Below are positions 31,819 to 43,717 of a stretch of DNA of 64,000 nt, one piece after another. The stretch's first letter is position 1; each line of letters starts with the position of its first letter. Position numbers and translations under genes: made by a program. The DNA comes from Carex sylvatica (taxonomy: Eukaryota > Streptophyta > Magnoliopsida > Poales > Cyperaceae), in the NCBI GenBank assembly GCA_964058845.1, contig CAXKVR010000295.1, forward strand, positions 37,299-101,298. The letters are read 5' to 3'. The notes beneath the pieces were generated by a model that had not been told where the DNA came from, did no database searches, and saw only the letters and a program-made list of their open reading frames with translations.

Positions 31819-34800
31819 TTAGTTACTGGATGACCAAGTGGAAGGTAACCGTACTGAGTTTACAGGGGACAAATTCCGAACATTTACATCAACAGGTATC
31901 ATGCGGTACTCGATATCAAGCTCTCTAAGAACCCGAATCATCTCTTGTACCACTAGTTCTCTCCTCTGGAATCTCATTCCCATGTCTTGGTAGTTAATTC
32001 GTTGCCGCATCCAGATTGATACAGTCAACTTATTACTGTCTTCGACATCTCTCAATACAACCATTGGGCCCGGATACCAATGCTCTTTTTTGTTCTCCAT
32101 GAACCTATTTAAATTTCAGGTTAAAAAAATGATTTACCCCACTCAAGCATACGAACTAAAATGAAAAGAAGTGATAAAATGGAAGGTAAAATAAATAAAA
32201 AATGCTTAACTGGATTATTCTCTCCTTCATCTTTGCAATCTTCTCTAATGGTGTGGCGACATGAATGGCGAAATCGATGGAATCTCCCATGTCAGGGCTG
32301 CGGTAGTAGTTGCTTATTGGTATGGTGGCAAGAATGCTGTTAGGATAGTATATCTTTAAGTTATCATATCTCAGAAATACTGTCGACATGATATTCATCT
32401 CCTCAACAATAACCTGACATCAGAATCACCACGGAAATTCATTAACATATTCAAAGGTTATTCTCACAAAATGTACTCCAAAATATTATAAAAATGTGCT
32501 AGTTTTAACAGAACATGTTCATTTTCTAATTCTTTCTAGATAGAAAACAGCCAAGACATGCCAAAAATGATAATAGTAATAATAATAATAACAGCAATGA
32601 AGTCATATAAAGATAATAATAACAAGAAGCTGAGTAAGTTGCCAAAAATAATGATCCTTTTACCTGAACTCCTTCAATCTCACATCGGTCACCGACATCA
32701 AAGGGATGGATTACAAACAAAAATATAATAGCTTCAAATAATGTCTTCAAAGTGTTCCCAAAGATGAACCCTGCCAGGAGAAGTTGCGAGCAAAGAAAAA
32801 CAAAGAAATGTGTTGTAGCAATTTCCAAAATCAGAAGCCAGAGTGCAAAGACAATTACGCCCACAACCACATTTGCTACCTGGTGAAGTTTATTCACAGC
32901 TGTTTTTGTGTCGTTAAGTGTCAAGGCAAGAGCCTTGCGCTCTCTAAATGCATTGACCTGCAGTGCGTACAAGAAAATTAGTCTTAAATAAATGTAACCA
33001 CTAAGAGTGATAGTTTTTATATGATAATTATTTTAGTAGAAACCATTACCGTCCAGTTTTTCAGTGACCTTTTGCTAATTCGTTGGTGTTCATGTGCTCC
33101 TTCGAAAAGATTCATTGTTTTTGTTGCTTCTTCTTGCCTCATAAAACGCAAGAGATCTTGGATGTAAATGTACCTAGCAGTGCCACATGCTATCTATTAG
33201 TAAAGAAACCATACATAATTTGGTCAACTAATGATTTCAAATTTGAATTATACTGAATGAAGCCACTATCTCCATTTTAAACTCAAAATGAAATAAAATT
33301 ACAGGTCTTCAACTAACCATAAATTTCCAATTTGGTTATATATAAAACAGAAATTTATATATATGCCCATCATAACTTCGTGATTTAGAGATTTCCACAT
33401 CAAAATTTAAAAATTAGTAATTTCCCCCATCTAAATTCACTTATTTATTAATATTCCCATTTCTTCATTCAATCAATTAAAACAACTTTAATAATAATAA
33501 AAAAAAATGACCAATTTACCCTGGCTTGCTAACCCCTCCCTTCCAGCGACCCTGCCCCTTTGCTAAGCCTTCCTCTTCAACAAAAAGTGAAGTATTACGA
33601 TGCAAATAAGCTTAAACTAGGGAAGACTCAGAAAAATATTCATACTAAATAAAAATCACCAGTGAAAGAATCCGCAAGAAAGAACACCCAGTAAGAGGAA
33701 AGACAGCAAGAGTTTTTACTGATTTGATAGATGTTTGTGCTATTTCATTCCCAATTTCTGCTACATATTCTAATTTTAATTTCCGATAGTAGTTTAAGTG
33801 TATAATGGTTGATCTCCACCTTGTATACTGAGTTCCTTCTCCCCTTTTTTGAAGGTCAAGTTCCTTCTCCTTTATTCCAAGTAGTAGTTTTGCTAACCAA
33901 AACCAATGTTTGTCACTTCTCTTTCTCTTTCTATCTTTGTTATATTCAAACTGCTGGTATTGAACAGACAATGTATATATTTCTACTGTCTCAGCGAATC
34001 AGGATTTGGGACGATAAGTTGTGAAAGGAAAGTATATCTTTATATGGGTTCACAAAAATACTTGTGAAATATGCATTTGAAAACACACTTAAACATCTGG
34101 AAACCACCCAAAATCACTGGTAACTTAAATTGATTTTGGTAATCGCGAGAAGGGCCGGGCAGGAATTAGCAATACATAGGGGTGCAGACGGATCGAATAC
34201 GGATCGGATAATGGTAAAATCATATCTGTATCCGTTTTTATTTTTCAGATACGAATACAGATCGAATATTAGACGGATACAGATATGGATACGGATATCT
34301 GTGTTTTATAATAGTAAATAACATAAATTTTTTCATAATATATATTAAACTATATAGTATATATCTACTATTCGGATACGGGTAATTAAAATTTAAAACC
34401 ATATCCATATCCGTATCCGCACGGATCTTCGGATATCGGATATCCGTATTAAATTTTTGGATACGGTCAGATAATATCCGATCCGTTTGCACCCCTAGCG
34501 ATACATGAGTCTGAAAATAAGGGTAAATTGGTCGTTTTTTTTGCAAATATTAGACAGTGTTTTTAATTGATTAATGAACAAATGAGGATATTAACAAAAT
34601 AAGTGAATTTCGATGGGGAAAAAACTAATGTTTATACTTTGAAGGGGAAATATCTAAATCACAAAGTTATGATGGGTATATATATAAATTTCTCTATATA
34701 AAAATTCAATTAATTCCTATCATCTAGTACCAATTTCAACTTTTCCAAAATTAGGCCACTCTAATATTAGATTGGAGGAATGCAAAAGGTGGAAAATAGT

Positions 34801-37241
34801 AAAATAAGAAATTGAAGACATATTCATCACCATACAAAAGTTTCTGTTTTCTATTTATTTCGAGTTTAAATGCACCAGAGCCCTTAATTTGAGCAAAATG
34901 GTAGTTGTGTAGTCAGCGACTCAGTGAGGGAACAAAAAAATAGCTGAGTACAATGAAATGCAGGTCTAGTCAAGTGCATATGGAGCATCTGACCCTACAA
35001 ACTAACCAATGCCAGTTTTAGAAGAAATTGACCAATTGACCCGATTGCAAATCCGACCAGCCCAAAACATGAAAACATGAGAATAGCACTTGCCCCCAAA
35101 CTCAAAGATGACCTAATTTTGAAGCCCCAAGTCCCAATACAAAAAACTCAAATATTGATCCAATCTAAATGACTAGACACCCAAACCCTTAATCATCTGA
35201 ACCAAACTAGACCTATCTGCTACGTACCACCACCATTTCAAGTATGAGAAATTTGGTAATTAAAAGAATTTTAAAACTCACTTGGCACCAGGCTTGGCCA
35301 CATTAGTAAAAATCTTCCTGGCAGCAATTTTGGCCTCTTGCTCACTGAGTATATGTGTTGTGGAATCCTCCACCGTATCTGCAGCTTTTAGCGGGATCCG
35401 CTCGTCCAGTGTCGTCAATGCCCCGTACCTCACAATCCGAATTAATCTTTTCATGTTCCACGCAGATATGTTTCTCTGGTTTAGCTTATGGAGTTGGTCA
35501 ATGGTGATGCCTTCTTCTTTTTTGTTTCCCGACAATGCCCTTGAGAGGCGGATGCCTTTACCTATTTGGCCACTGTTCTTAGCAGGTATCGCCGTTGCCT
35601 GGAGATCGCTCGGCATTGTTGCACCGGCCTTTTGAAGCCTCTGAACTTCAACCATTGTCTGGTAATCTTCATAAACCGGCGGCCCAGAAAGCGTCTCTAC
35701 CACGTATTGGTTGAAAAGGGCTTCTTGGATCCGATCGAAGTATGTGCTGACATGAAAGGAGGCAGCCAGTACCTAAAGTAATAACCACAAAATCAACTGT
35801 TAGCATTAGAATAAAAGATATGAAATGCTTTCTAACTATCAATTAGAGTTGTAATTACCTCAGACTAGACAAAATAATGATTAATAGGTGGTTCATATGT
35901 ACAACCAATCTACATTCTTTGTGATTAGTAATATTCTCCGGGTACTATAGTTTCTAAAAAGGATATTTAAGTAAATTACTTAATCTCACTCATGAAGTTG
36001 ATCAAAATAACAACTAAAGAATTAACTTTAATGAGAATTTGTACTTTGAGAAGCAGCGTTTTGACAAGGCGTAGGATAGTCGCAACAAGGAGGCAGAAAA
36101 GGATCTTGCTAACATAAGGCAACACAGGGCTGTGCGAGGTTTTTCTATCGAACAAATAGTGCCATGCAATGAGAACAAGGCCAAGCCAAAGACAATTCTG
36201 TACAGCACTCTTGACGCCATAAACAAAGTACAACACTTTCTTCCTCAGCAGGAAATTTCGTTCGATGAAGAACACAGCCACACGAACAAACCAACCAGAG
36301 ACTAGCCGGCCGCATATAAGAGTCAAGATTAGTACATCCCATTTCCATAGATGGAGGCTCCAAACGGTTTGCCTCATCAGCCGTGGAATCACTAGGCTGC
36401 ACACCAATAATGCAATTATCAGTATCAGACTAAGCAATTGTAAGATGGTCCACATGTCAAACTTTGTTTTCTTCAGTTCATCGGGTATGTCAGAATCCAT
36501 GAGGGGGTCATCATCATCCTCGTCAGCGGGGCCTGATTTACCCCCCGTTGCCTCTGATTTGAGTTGCCCTGACCTGGGCACTGGTGGCCGGCCTGATCTC
36601 CTGTCCAGGTCGGGATTTTGAACTGGCGATGGAGGGTGCTGTGGTGGTGGATCCAATAAACGAGACCGGGTCTTGGCCCGGAGCAGAGAAGATGATCGGC
36701 CGATTGATGAATTTGATGTGCAACGGATAACTTCACCTTCATCGCCCCTGGCACCACCACAGTTCATTTTCTTCTCATCAGATGAAGAGGAAGAGCTATC
36801 ATTTGATTCGCGGGGAAGCGACTGTTCCAAGGCATCTTGGAACGAAATACGATGCTCCTTTGATTCAGAGCCTAGAGAAGAACCCTTGTTGAAGAAGTCC
36901 ATATCGAGGTCCACTGCCGGCGACATTGTAACGCCCGTGGTGTCTCTCTTGCGTAAAAACGAACTAATTAGCCGAGACGGCGGATCCTTAGTGGCGCTAC
37001 TGTCAAAGGTGAACCCGCCATTGCCAACTCCGCCTTCTTGCGAGAAGTCATAACTGCTTTCTCTCCACACTTGGGAATTCGGAGAAGAGGCGGTGGCTGC
37101 TGAGGTGGTCTCGACGAGGTTCTGGCTGTTGCCATCTATCTTCACGACCACCTCGTGTCGATCGTGCTCGGGGAGGATCGGAAGCTTGTCCTGCTTGCGG
37201 TCGTACGGTTTCGGTTTCACCGATGTGCGCAGTGTATCCAT
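31819..37241 (-). CDS. MSL10-like mechanosensitive ion channel, copy 3
   Basis: Plant MscS-like channel of the plasma-membrane MSL9/MSL10 type. Exons in transcript order: 37241-36045, 35772-35282, 33173-33050, 32957-32664, 32413-32211, 32104-31819, giving 864 residues with the frame open throughout and GT-AG at every junction. Domain layout as in copy 2: polar tail 1-260, four spans, a loop, then two spans (near 632-652 and 657-687) and the MscS domain. It differs from both other copies in the pore half: LLILEIATT where they have LLILGIATT, FLCSQ for FLSSQ, LLAGFIFG for LLAVFIFG, and IHPFDVGDRCEI for MHPFDVGDRCEI. The charged E in a membrane span is unexpected and may affect function, although nothing breaks the frame. 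Intron 2 (about 2.1 kb) carries the 320-bp element at 34178-34497. Confidence 0.9.
34178..34497. mobile_element. AGGG...CCCTA element with GGATACGG repeats, member 3, in intron 2 of MSL copy 3
   Basis: 320 bp; begins AGGGGTGCAGACGGATCGAA and ends ATCCGTTTGCACCCCTA, an inverted pair. Flanks GCAATACAT (34169-34177) and GCGATACAT (34498-34506) match at 8 of 9. Empty site in paralogs: copy 2 reads ATTAGCTACACGTGAGTCTG near 23509, and copy 1 (reverse strand) reads ATTAGCAACACATGAGTCTG near 10330. Confidence 0.9.
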
Positions 37242-37370
37242 GGCGAGAAATAAATTTTAGTACAATGTAGAATGCCGGAGCACACGGGAGAAAAAAGAGA
37301 AAGGAACCTCTGCGTAGGGTTTTGGAAGTACGATCTCCTTTTTGCACATACCGAGGATCACTCGCTTTAC
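37242..37370 (-). promoter_or_regulatory. 5' leader and core promoter of MSL copy 3
   Basis: About 100-130 bp match copies 1 and 2 (CTAAAATTTATTTCTCGCC before the ATG, GAGATCGTACTTCCAAAA further up). Beyond about 37370 the sequence departs into a tandem duplication and an inserted element. Confidence 0.5.
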
Positions 37371-37383
37371 GGTTTGGTCATGT

Positions 37384-38475
37384 GTTGGTCGTGGAGTAAT
37401 AAATTGCTTACTTTAACTTATTCCAGTTAAAAGTAAACTTGAGTAAATTAATTATGTTTAATAAAATAAATTAAATTATTTATGTGTTGGTCGTAGGGGT
37501 GGCAACGAATCAAACCGAACCGAACTTATCCTAGGTTTGGGTTTGGTTTGAATTAATTTCGAACCGAACCTGGTTTGATTTGTTTCGAATCGAACCTATT
37601 TCGAACCGAATTAATTGCGAACTACACATTTTTCGAATCGAACCCGAACCGAATTACGAACCAAATTATTTTTTAGCAGCCCTAGTTATACTGATAGTTT
37701 ATATATTAATTTTTTTCTCGCAGGACAAAATTCACATGGCTTCCTTTTACCAGTATAAATGAGTGTTTTTAAGTTGAAAAATTATTCATGAAAAAATACA
37801 TCACAACAAATAATCGTAAAAAGAGGATTAAGTACAAGAACTGAAATATACAGTAAAACAAGTAATCGTATCTCAAGTGCTCACTCGATCAAACTCTTGA
37901 TCAGACCATCTAATGAAGTGAGAATCCGAAAGGTAGAGAAGGAGGAGGAGATACGGCCGAAGAGAGAGGAAAGACAGCCATCTAGGCTGGAGAGAGGAGA
38001 GACAGCCAGTCGCCGAGAGCGTCGGCTAGATTTTGGAGCGAGAGGGAGAGTGAGTTAGGGAGAGGCAGAAAGAGAACTAGGTTATTAAGATTTGAAAGCG
38101 ATGGAGCGTCGGCTAAGTTTAATTATAACTCTCTATCTTTGATTTTAATTTCATTAGGTAAATGAACGACCGATGTTATTATGAGATTCGAACCACAAAA
38201 AAATCACGAACCTATTTCGATCGAACCAAGCTAGGTTTGAGTTTGGTTTGAATTAATTCCGAACCGAACCTGATTTGGTTCGTTTCAATTCGAACCCATT
38301 TCGAATCGAATTAAACTCGAATCAAACCCGAATCAAATCCGAATCGAATTTCGAACCTCGAATTTTTTTGCTAGCCCTAGTTGGTCGTGGAGTAATAAAT
38401 TGCTTACTTTAACTTATTCCAGTTAAAAGTAAACTTGAGTAAATTAATTATGTTTAATAAAATAAATTAAATTTT
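37384..38475. repeat. 102-bp tandem duplication in the copy 3 promoter, split by an element
   Basis: GTTGGTCGTGGAGTAATAAA begins at 37384 and again at 38380, and the following 80 or so bases are the same in both. Without the 885-bp element and its target duplication, the units would be adjacent at a spacing of 102 bp. Confidence 0.7.
37495..38379. mobile_element. AGGG...CCCTA element, member 4, in the MSL copy 3 promoter
   Basis: 885 bp; begins AGGGGTGGCAACGAATCAAA and ends TTTTGCTAGCCCTA. The exact 9-bp target-site duplication GTTGGTCGT is at 37486-37494 and 38380-38388. Both arms are full of degenerate AACCGAACC/TTCGAATCGAA words; the middle is a GAGAGAGGAAAGACAG-rich stretch. No coding capacity. 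Starts about 250 bp upstream of the MSL copy 3 ATG. Confidence 0.85.
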
Positions 38476-39331
38476 TTTTAGGTGAAGTAAGTTACTCTGA
38501 TTTAACTTACTTCTTACTTCATCTTACTCTTTATATTTTATTTCTCGTTTGATTTCTTAAATATAGAGTAAGGAATTTACTTTACTCTTAATTCACAATT
38601 AAACATGGTCTTTGAGATTAAATTTTAACCGATTTAGTATTCAAGTAGCAATAGAACAGTATTTTTGGACTTTGAGATTCGTTCCAAGTTAAAAATAACT
38701 GTTTAGATCTAGTGGTTGTAAAAGATTTCCTTATCAGGTATTGGAGAGGATGTGAAATCGTTGTTTACTCGGGTTGGTGACTCACTGTTGCGGTGAAAGG
38801 AGTGTCAGTAGTGAGATACGTGGCATGTCAAGATTATTCACTGTTTTTTTTTTTTATATTTGAAGATGATTCACTGTTTTTTTATTATTATTATAGTTCG
38901 TAGATTTTACACACTTTTTTCTGTCTTTGATATGAATCGAACTCACTTTTTTCGTAAGAGAGTGAAATGTCTTAATCAGTTGCTTTAGATATCGGTGACA
39001 AGATAATTCACGGCGAAATAATGAAACTAGTATTTGATAACGTGATCATCTCGATCTGTGAACGTAGTAATATTAGATCAGATTTACACGACAGTCAAAA
39101 GCAGCGTGTCTTTTTTTTCTTTTTTTGAATATAGTCCAGGTTCTGATTATGCTATAACATTTTTTCTTTCTTTTCGTTCTAATTAAAGTTTTAAATATTT
39201 AACTATAATTTTGCAATAACTATGCTATAACTTTTTGAATCTTAAAAGCTACAATGCAATAATTAAACAGTTCAAATTAAAATAAAAATATTCTGTTATC
39301 TTGAGGGATATGAATTTCTAACAATAAGACC

Positions 39332-40446
39332 CCGACATTTTTAAAAATACCCAAAAATAAAAACAAATTATTAAGAATAACCAAAGTTTGAGAAAAATTT
39401 TAAAAATACCCAACCCGCGGAAAAAATCCGCGGCCCGAGATTTTTATTCCGGCCCGTGGAAAATATCCATGATCCGAGAAATTTTTTTTTTTTTTTTTTT
39501 TAAAGATTATGTTGTTCAGTTTGTTTGGATTTAAATTAGTTTGAATTGTTAAGTTGGAGGTTTGTATGAATTTTATTTGTATGAATTGTTAAGTTATAAT
39601 GCTTCTGAGTCCAACTTTGCACCTCGGGTTAACATAACAAAATATCTTCAAAAATCATGAAAATTGACTGACATGCAGTCTTCACATCGTAGAATAAGAC
39701 TGTGAAATTTTATAAAAAATCTCGAAACAGATCGCGAGATATCATCTCTCAAAAATTGCCCCAACGACTGAAGGAGTGCTTCTGAGCCCAACTCTGCACC
39801 TCTGGTTAACATAGCAAAACATCTTCAAAAATCATGAAAATTGTCCTTCAGCCGTTGGGGTAATTTTTGAAAGATGATATCTCGCGATCTGTTTCGAGAT
39901 TTTGTATGAAACTTTACAGTCTTGTTCTACGATGTCAAGACTGCATATCGGTCAATTTTCATGATTTTTGAAGATGTTTTGCTATGTTAACCAGAGGTGC
40001 AAAGTTGGGCTCAGAAGCACTCCTTCAGCCGTTGGGGCAATTTTTTAGAGATGATATCTCGCGATCTGTTTCGAGATTTTGTATGAAATTTCACAGTCTT
40101 ATTCTACGATGTGAAGACTGCATGTCGGTCAATTTTCATGATTTTTGAAGATATTTTGTTATGTTAACCCGAGGTGCAAAGTTGGACTCAGAAGCATTAT
40201 AACTTAACAATTCATACAAATAAAATTCATACAAACCTCCAACTTAACAATTCAAACTAATTTAAATCCAAACAAACTGAACAACATAATCTTAAAAAAA
40301 AAAAAAAAAAAAAAAATTCTCGGACCGTGGATATTTTCCACGGGCCGCGGATTTTTTCCGTGGGTTGGATATTTTTAAAATTTTTCTCAAACTTTGATTA
40401 TTCTTAATAATTTGTTTTTATTTTTGGGTATTTTTAAAAATGTCGG
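39332..40446. mobile_element. Foldback element B1 built of 177-bp monomers
   Basis: 1115 bp; begins CCGACATTTTTAAAAATACC and ends GGTATTTTTAAAAATGTCGG. The exact 9-bp target-site duplication AATAAGACC is at 39323-39331 and 40447-40455. Each arm has a GC-rich hairpin (CCGCGGAAAA/TCCGCGG), a poly-A or poly-T run, then repeated monomers containing GATATCTCGCGATCTG and TGCAAAGTTGG. TTGGGCTCA (40005) and TTGGACTCA (40182) are 177 bp apart. It sits in the copy 3 upstream arm, where the copy 1 arm reads on through ATGAGACCTCTAGATTATTG (reverse strand, near 450). Confidence 0.9.
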
Positions 40447-40841
40447 AATAAGACCTCTAGATTATTGATTTGTGAGAAATAGGCTTTTGAACTTTTATTC
40501 TTTACAAATATTTAAAATTGTTAAATTTGAATAAGACATAATCAACATCCTATAACTTTTTGTAATATTATCATTTAAAAAATTAATACTAGCCTCTACG
40601 AAGATTTAAAAAAAAAAATACTAGCAATTTATTGTGTTACGGTGGATATAGTTTATTTTAGAAAAAGTTATATTTTTAAGTAGTTTTATTTTATAAAGAT
40701 TTCAAATGTCGTGTTTTTTTTATATCTCGATTTTTAAATATTAATAATTTAAAATTTAAATATTAAAATAAAACTGTTAGATATTTATGTCATTTTCTCA
40801 ATACAATCTAATATGCTCCTAAGTTATATCTAGTGGAGATA

Positions 40842-41040
40842 GGAGTAGGTCCGATGGACATTGTATCTATTTTTAGATTCAATTAGCTCTATCACCGTAT
40901 AATTAGAATTAAGATCTGTGCGCACAAAAATTGATAAAAAATCATATGGATTTTAATAGGATCACACGAATCTTGATGCAATTGGATGGCCAGATCACCC
41001 ATCGAACCAAAGTAGGTCCAATGGGCATCGGACCTACTCC
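40842..41040. mobile_element. MITE with GGAGTAGGTCCGATG ends
   Basis: Left GGAGTAGGTCCGATGGACAT and right GCATCGGACCTACTCC are inverted. AAGTTATATCTAGTG before it and AAGTGTATCTAGTG after it look like diverged flanking duplications. No coding capacity. Confidence 0.5.
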
Positions 41041-41787
41041 GAAGTGTATCTAGTGAGAGAGAGAGAGAGAGGAAGTTAAAGGGAGCAAAGAGAAGTAGAG
41101 GAAGTCAAGTTCGCTGGAGCTCGGTTCTTGATGCAAGCTGTCAAGCGTGTTCTTGGCTGCCCAATTCAGACCTTAGATGATCGAACCGGTTCAATCATCT
41201 CTATCATTTATTTCACTGATCTCTCGTGTGGCTTTGATCTCTTTCTTGTAGATGTACCAATTGACAGATTTTGAATTGTCATGTGCATAGCTTTGTAAGA
41301 GTCCAGGACTTTGTTAATATATATCATGAGAAAGAAAGGGGAGGTAGAATAGTAGGCTAGGAAAAAAATTATAGGACCTTTGGTTACTCAAAGGTCGAGA
41401 ATTTGATTCCTCATGATTTTGTAGTTTTTATGAAGGTTTTAGAAAAATATATATACATATATATATCATGAGAAGAAAAAGGACCTTGTTAATAGAAAGT
41501 TAAAGCATTCTCTCATTTTAGATATATGGGGGTTATATACTTATATTACTTGTTTCCAATCTCTCTTCATTGTCTTAACCATAATTTACCGGTTTGTGTT
41601 ACGACTTGTACTGATGCGGTTGTCTGCACGCAATATGTTCGACGGTTTGCTTAAGTGAGAATTTTTTTCTGATATTGGAATTTAACAGGTTCTACACCTA
41701 ATTGATGCAGCTGATCACACCCTTTATATGTGTTTGAAGTTTTTACTTTGTTCACTTGGTATAGCATATTGTAGGATAGTAGATTAA
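41041..41787. other. Unassigned spacer with GA microsatellite
   Basis: An AGAGAGAG run lies near 41055-41072. The following 41075-41240 is less AT-rich than its surroundings but has no recognised ORF. Nothing else identified. Confidence 0.35.
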
Positions 41788-42396
41788 AGGGGGAATTTCA
41801 CATATACCCCTCAAAAACATCAAAATTACGTAATCCCCCTCTAAATTTTAAAATTACGTATTCTCCCTCTAAACTTCAAAAATTTACTCATTTTATTTTC
41901 TTTTATATTAAAACTCATTCTAAAATTTTAAAATATCTATTTTATCCTTTATTAACATATAAATTCCATCAAACTCAAATTTAAATCTAAAGGGTTCCCG
42001 ACCGTTTGAATATGCTTAGCGCTTTAATATTTGTGCTAATCTAGCTTGCACGAATCTTAAATCAACCCCGATCCGCTCTCATTGCATTAAGATCTGTGCA
42101 CGTCGCTTCAATATATGTGTGTGTTCGCATCAAGATTTGTGCTGATCTTACGTGTGCATATCTAAAAGCAGTTTGGATAGTAGAGGTAACTGTTCATATT
42201 CAAAATTGAGTTTGATGGGCTTTATATGATTTTAATAAAGGGTAAAATAGGTATTTTATAAATTTAGAATGAGTTTTAACATAAAAGACAATTTGTGAGT
42301 ATTTGAAGTTTAGAGGGGGAATATGTAATTTTAAACTTTAGAGGGGGGGAATACGTAATTTTGAAGTTTTTGAGGGGTATACATGAAATTCCCCCT
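41788..42396. mobile_element. Foldback element C1 with AGGGGGAATTTCA ends
   Basis: About 609 bp, arms inverted: AGGGGGAATTTCACATATAC at left, GTATACATGAAATTCCCCCT at right. Stacked AATTACGTA words and CCCTCTAAA blocks occur in both arms. Flanks AGATTAA and AGATTAT agree at 6 of 7. A relative lies at 56869-57385. No coding capacity. Confidence 0.7.
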
Positions 42397-43717
42397 AGAT
42401 TATATTATCTCCCTTTTCTAATCAAATGTTATCAGTGTCAAATCAAACAGCAGTAAATTTTCTTCTCCTTGAAAGAAAATGGAAGTACAGTGTACCGTAT
42501 TTCTTTTAAGCTAACAATTATACTAATGACTAGTGTACTATCAATATCTAGCCTGAAAAAAATGAAGATACAAACTAATACATTGAACATTTATTTCGCA
42601 AAATTATAACCAAACCCAATTAGCAATTCCCAAAATGCCCTTGAGGAAAAGATATAAATGCAGAAGCTTGATCTAATTCCCTTGTACTGGTATTAGTGTG
42701 CCACTAACCGTAGAGATTCCTATAGCCAGATCTCCAAACTAATTTTATGTATGAACTCATGAGACATCATCTACTTCAACAACTCTGCTTTATACATCCA
42801 CCATCTACTTCAACAACTCCGCTTTATACATCTCCCAATTGGAAACGAATCTGCTGAATTCTCATTCGTGAACTCTGAAATTTCTGTTTTTCTGAATCCA
42901 GCCGTCGAGCTGTTTCGAGATGCGTGCATAGAAAAAGTTGGACTGCTGAATTCGGGATTTCAGATATTTCAGGAACACTGTTCAAGAATGAGGGATTTCA
43001 GCAAATTTTCAATTCCTCCCAATCTCCTCCCTTCTCAGTTTATGATGCAACTAAGATATAAATGCACAAAACCCATGATTTTATGTCCTCTGACAAATCA
43101 TAACGTGCTTACTTCCCAATAAACAAAAAAGCAATTTGTCGTGGTATCGAGATCCATTAAATTACTGAATTAAATACAAGAGAGCAATGAATCGGAATTC
43201 AGAGCTCAACATTGCTTCAACACCAAATAATGTCAATACAGTAAGTCTGGTTTCTAATGTGATATCCTTCCATTTAAAAGACCTGATCTCCATTGGTGCC
43301 TGGGTCGGAGGCTGAGAAACTTTAATTACTTCATGTTCTTTCCTCTCTAGCGAAGAAGCTGTTACAAGTTCTTTGAATTACAATGTTATCTTTCCTTAAT
43401 CTCAGCCTCTTTTAATTTTTCTTATTTCTCCATTAGCCCTTTACATTTAATCACAAGAGAAAGTTCTATTCTATGAAACAGTTTGAGCTCTGAACGCGCA
43501 GTAAGTCTTTGGATTTTTTAGGATGTGCAGCTGGAACACCTATGAGAATACTTATCATGAGGAAGGTACGTAGCACAATTACAGTTAAATAGCAAATACA
43601 CCACATGAAAATATAAATCTATTTAGTTTTAAGAACTCACTTTAAGTATGTGGATTTGTAGAATGTTTGAAGCAGCCATTGGTAGCACAAGATGATAAGA
43701 CACATACCGTTACTTCC
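42397..43717. other. Unassigned spacer; no gene recognised
   Basis: Has somewhat more complex sequence than its neighbours, including an 84-codon ORF with a non-ATG start near 42868, but no recognisable protein family and no splice-linked partners. I do not call a gene. Confidence 0.35.

Larger units (their letters stand above)
31590..40820 (-). repeat. MSL duplicon, copy 3
   Basis: Holds MSL copy 3 and its flanks. Upstream it matches copies 1 and 2 in scattered blocks: 38765-38840, 39057-39105, 39290-39331, 40447-40560 and 40660-40805. The blocks are separated by insertions private to this copy. It has the same orientation as copy 2, about 10.8 kb away. Confidence 0.7.

Noticed and set aside
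20807..40820. Assembly artefact duplicating one MSL gene
   Set aside because: The three copies differ in coding changes, intron insertions and promoters, each with its own target-site duplications, which fits real duplication.
42868..43122. 84-codon ORF near a region of higher complexity
   Set aside because: Starts at a non-ATG codon, no family recognised, no splice partners found.
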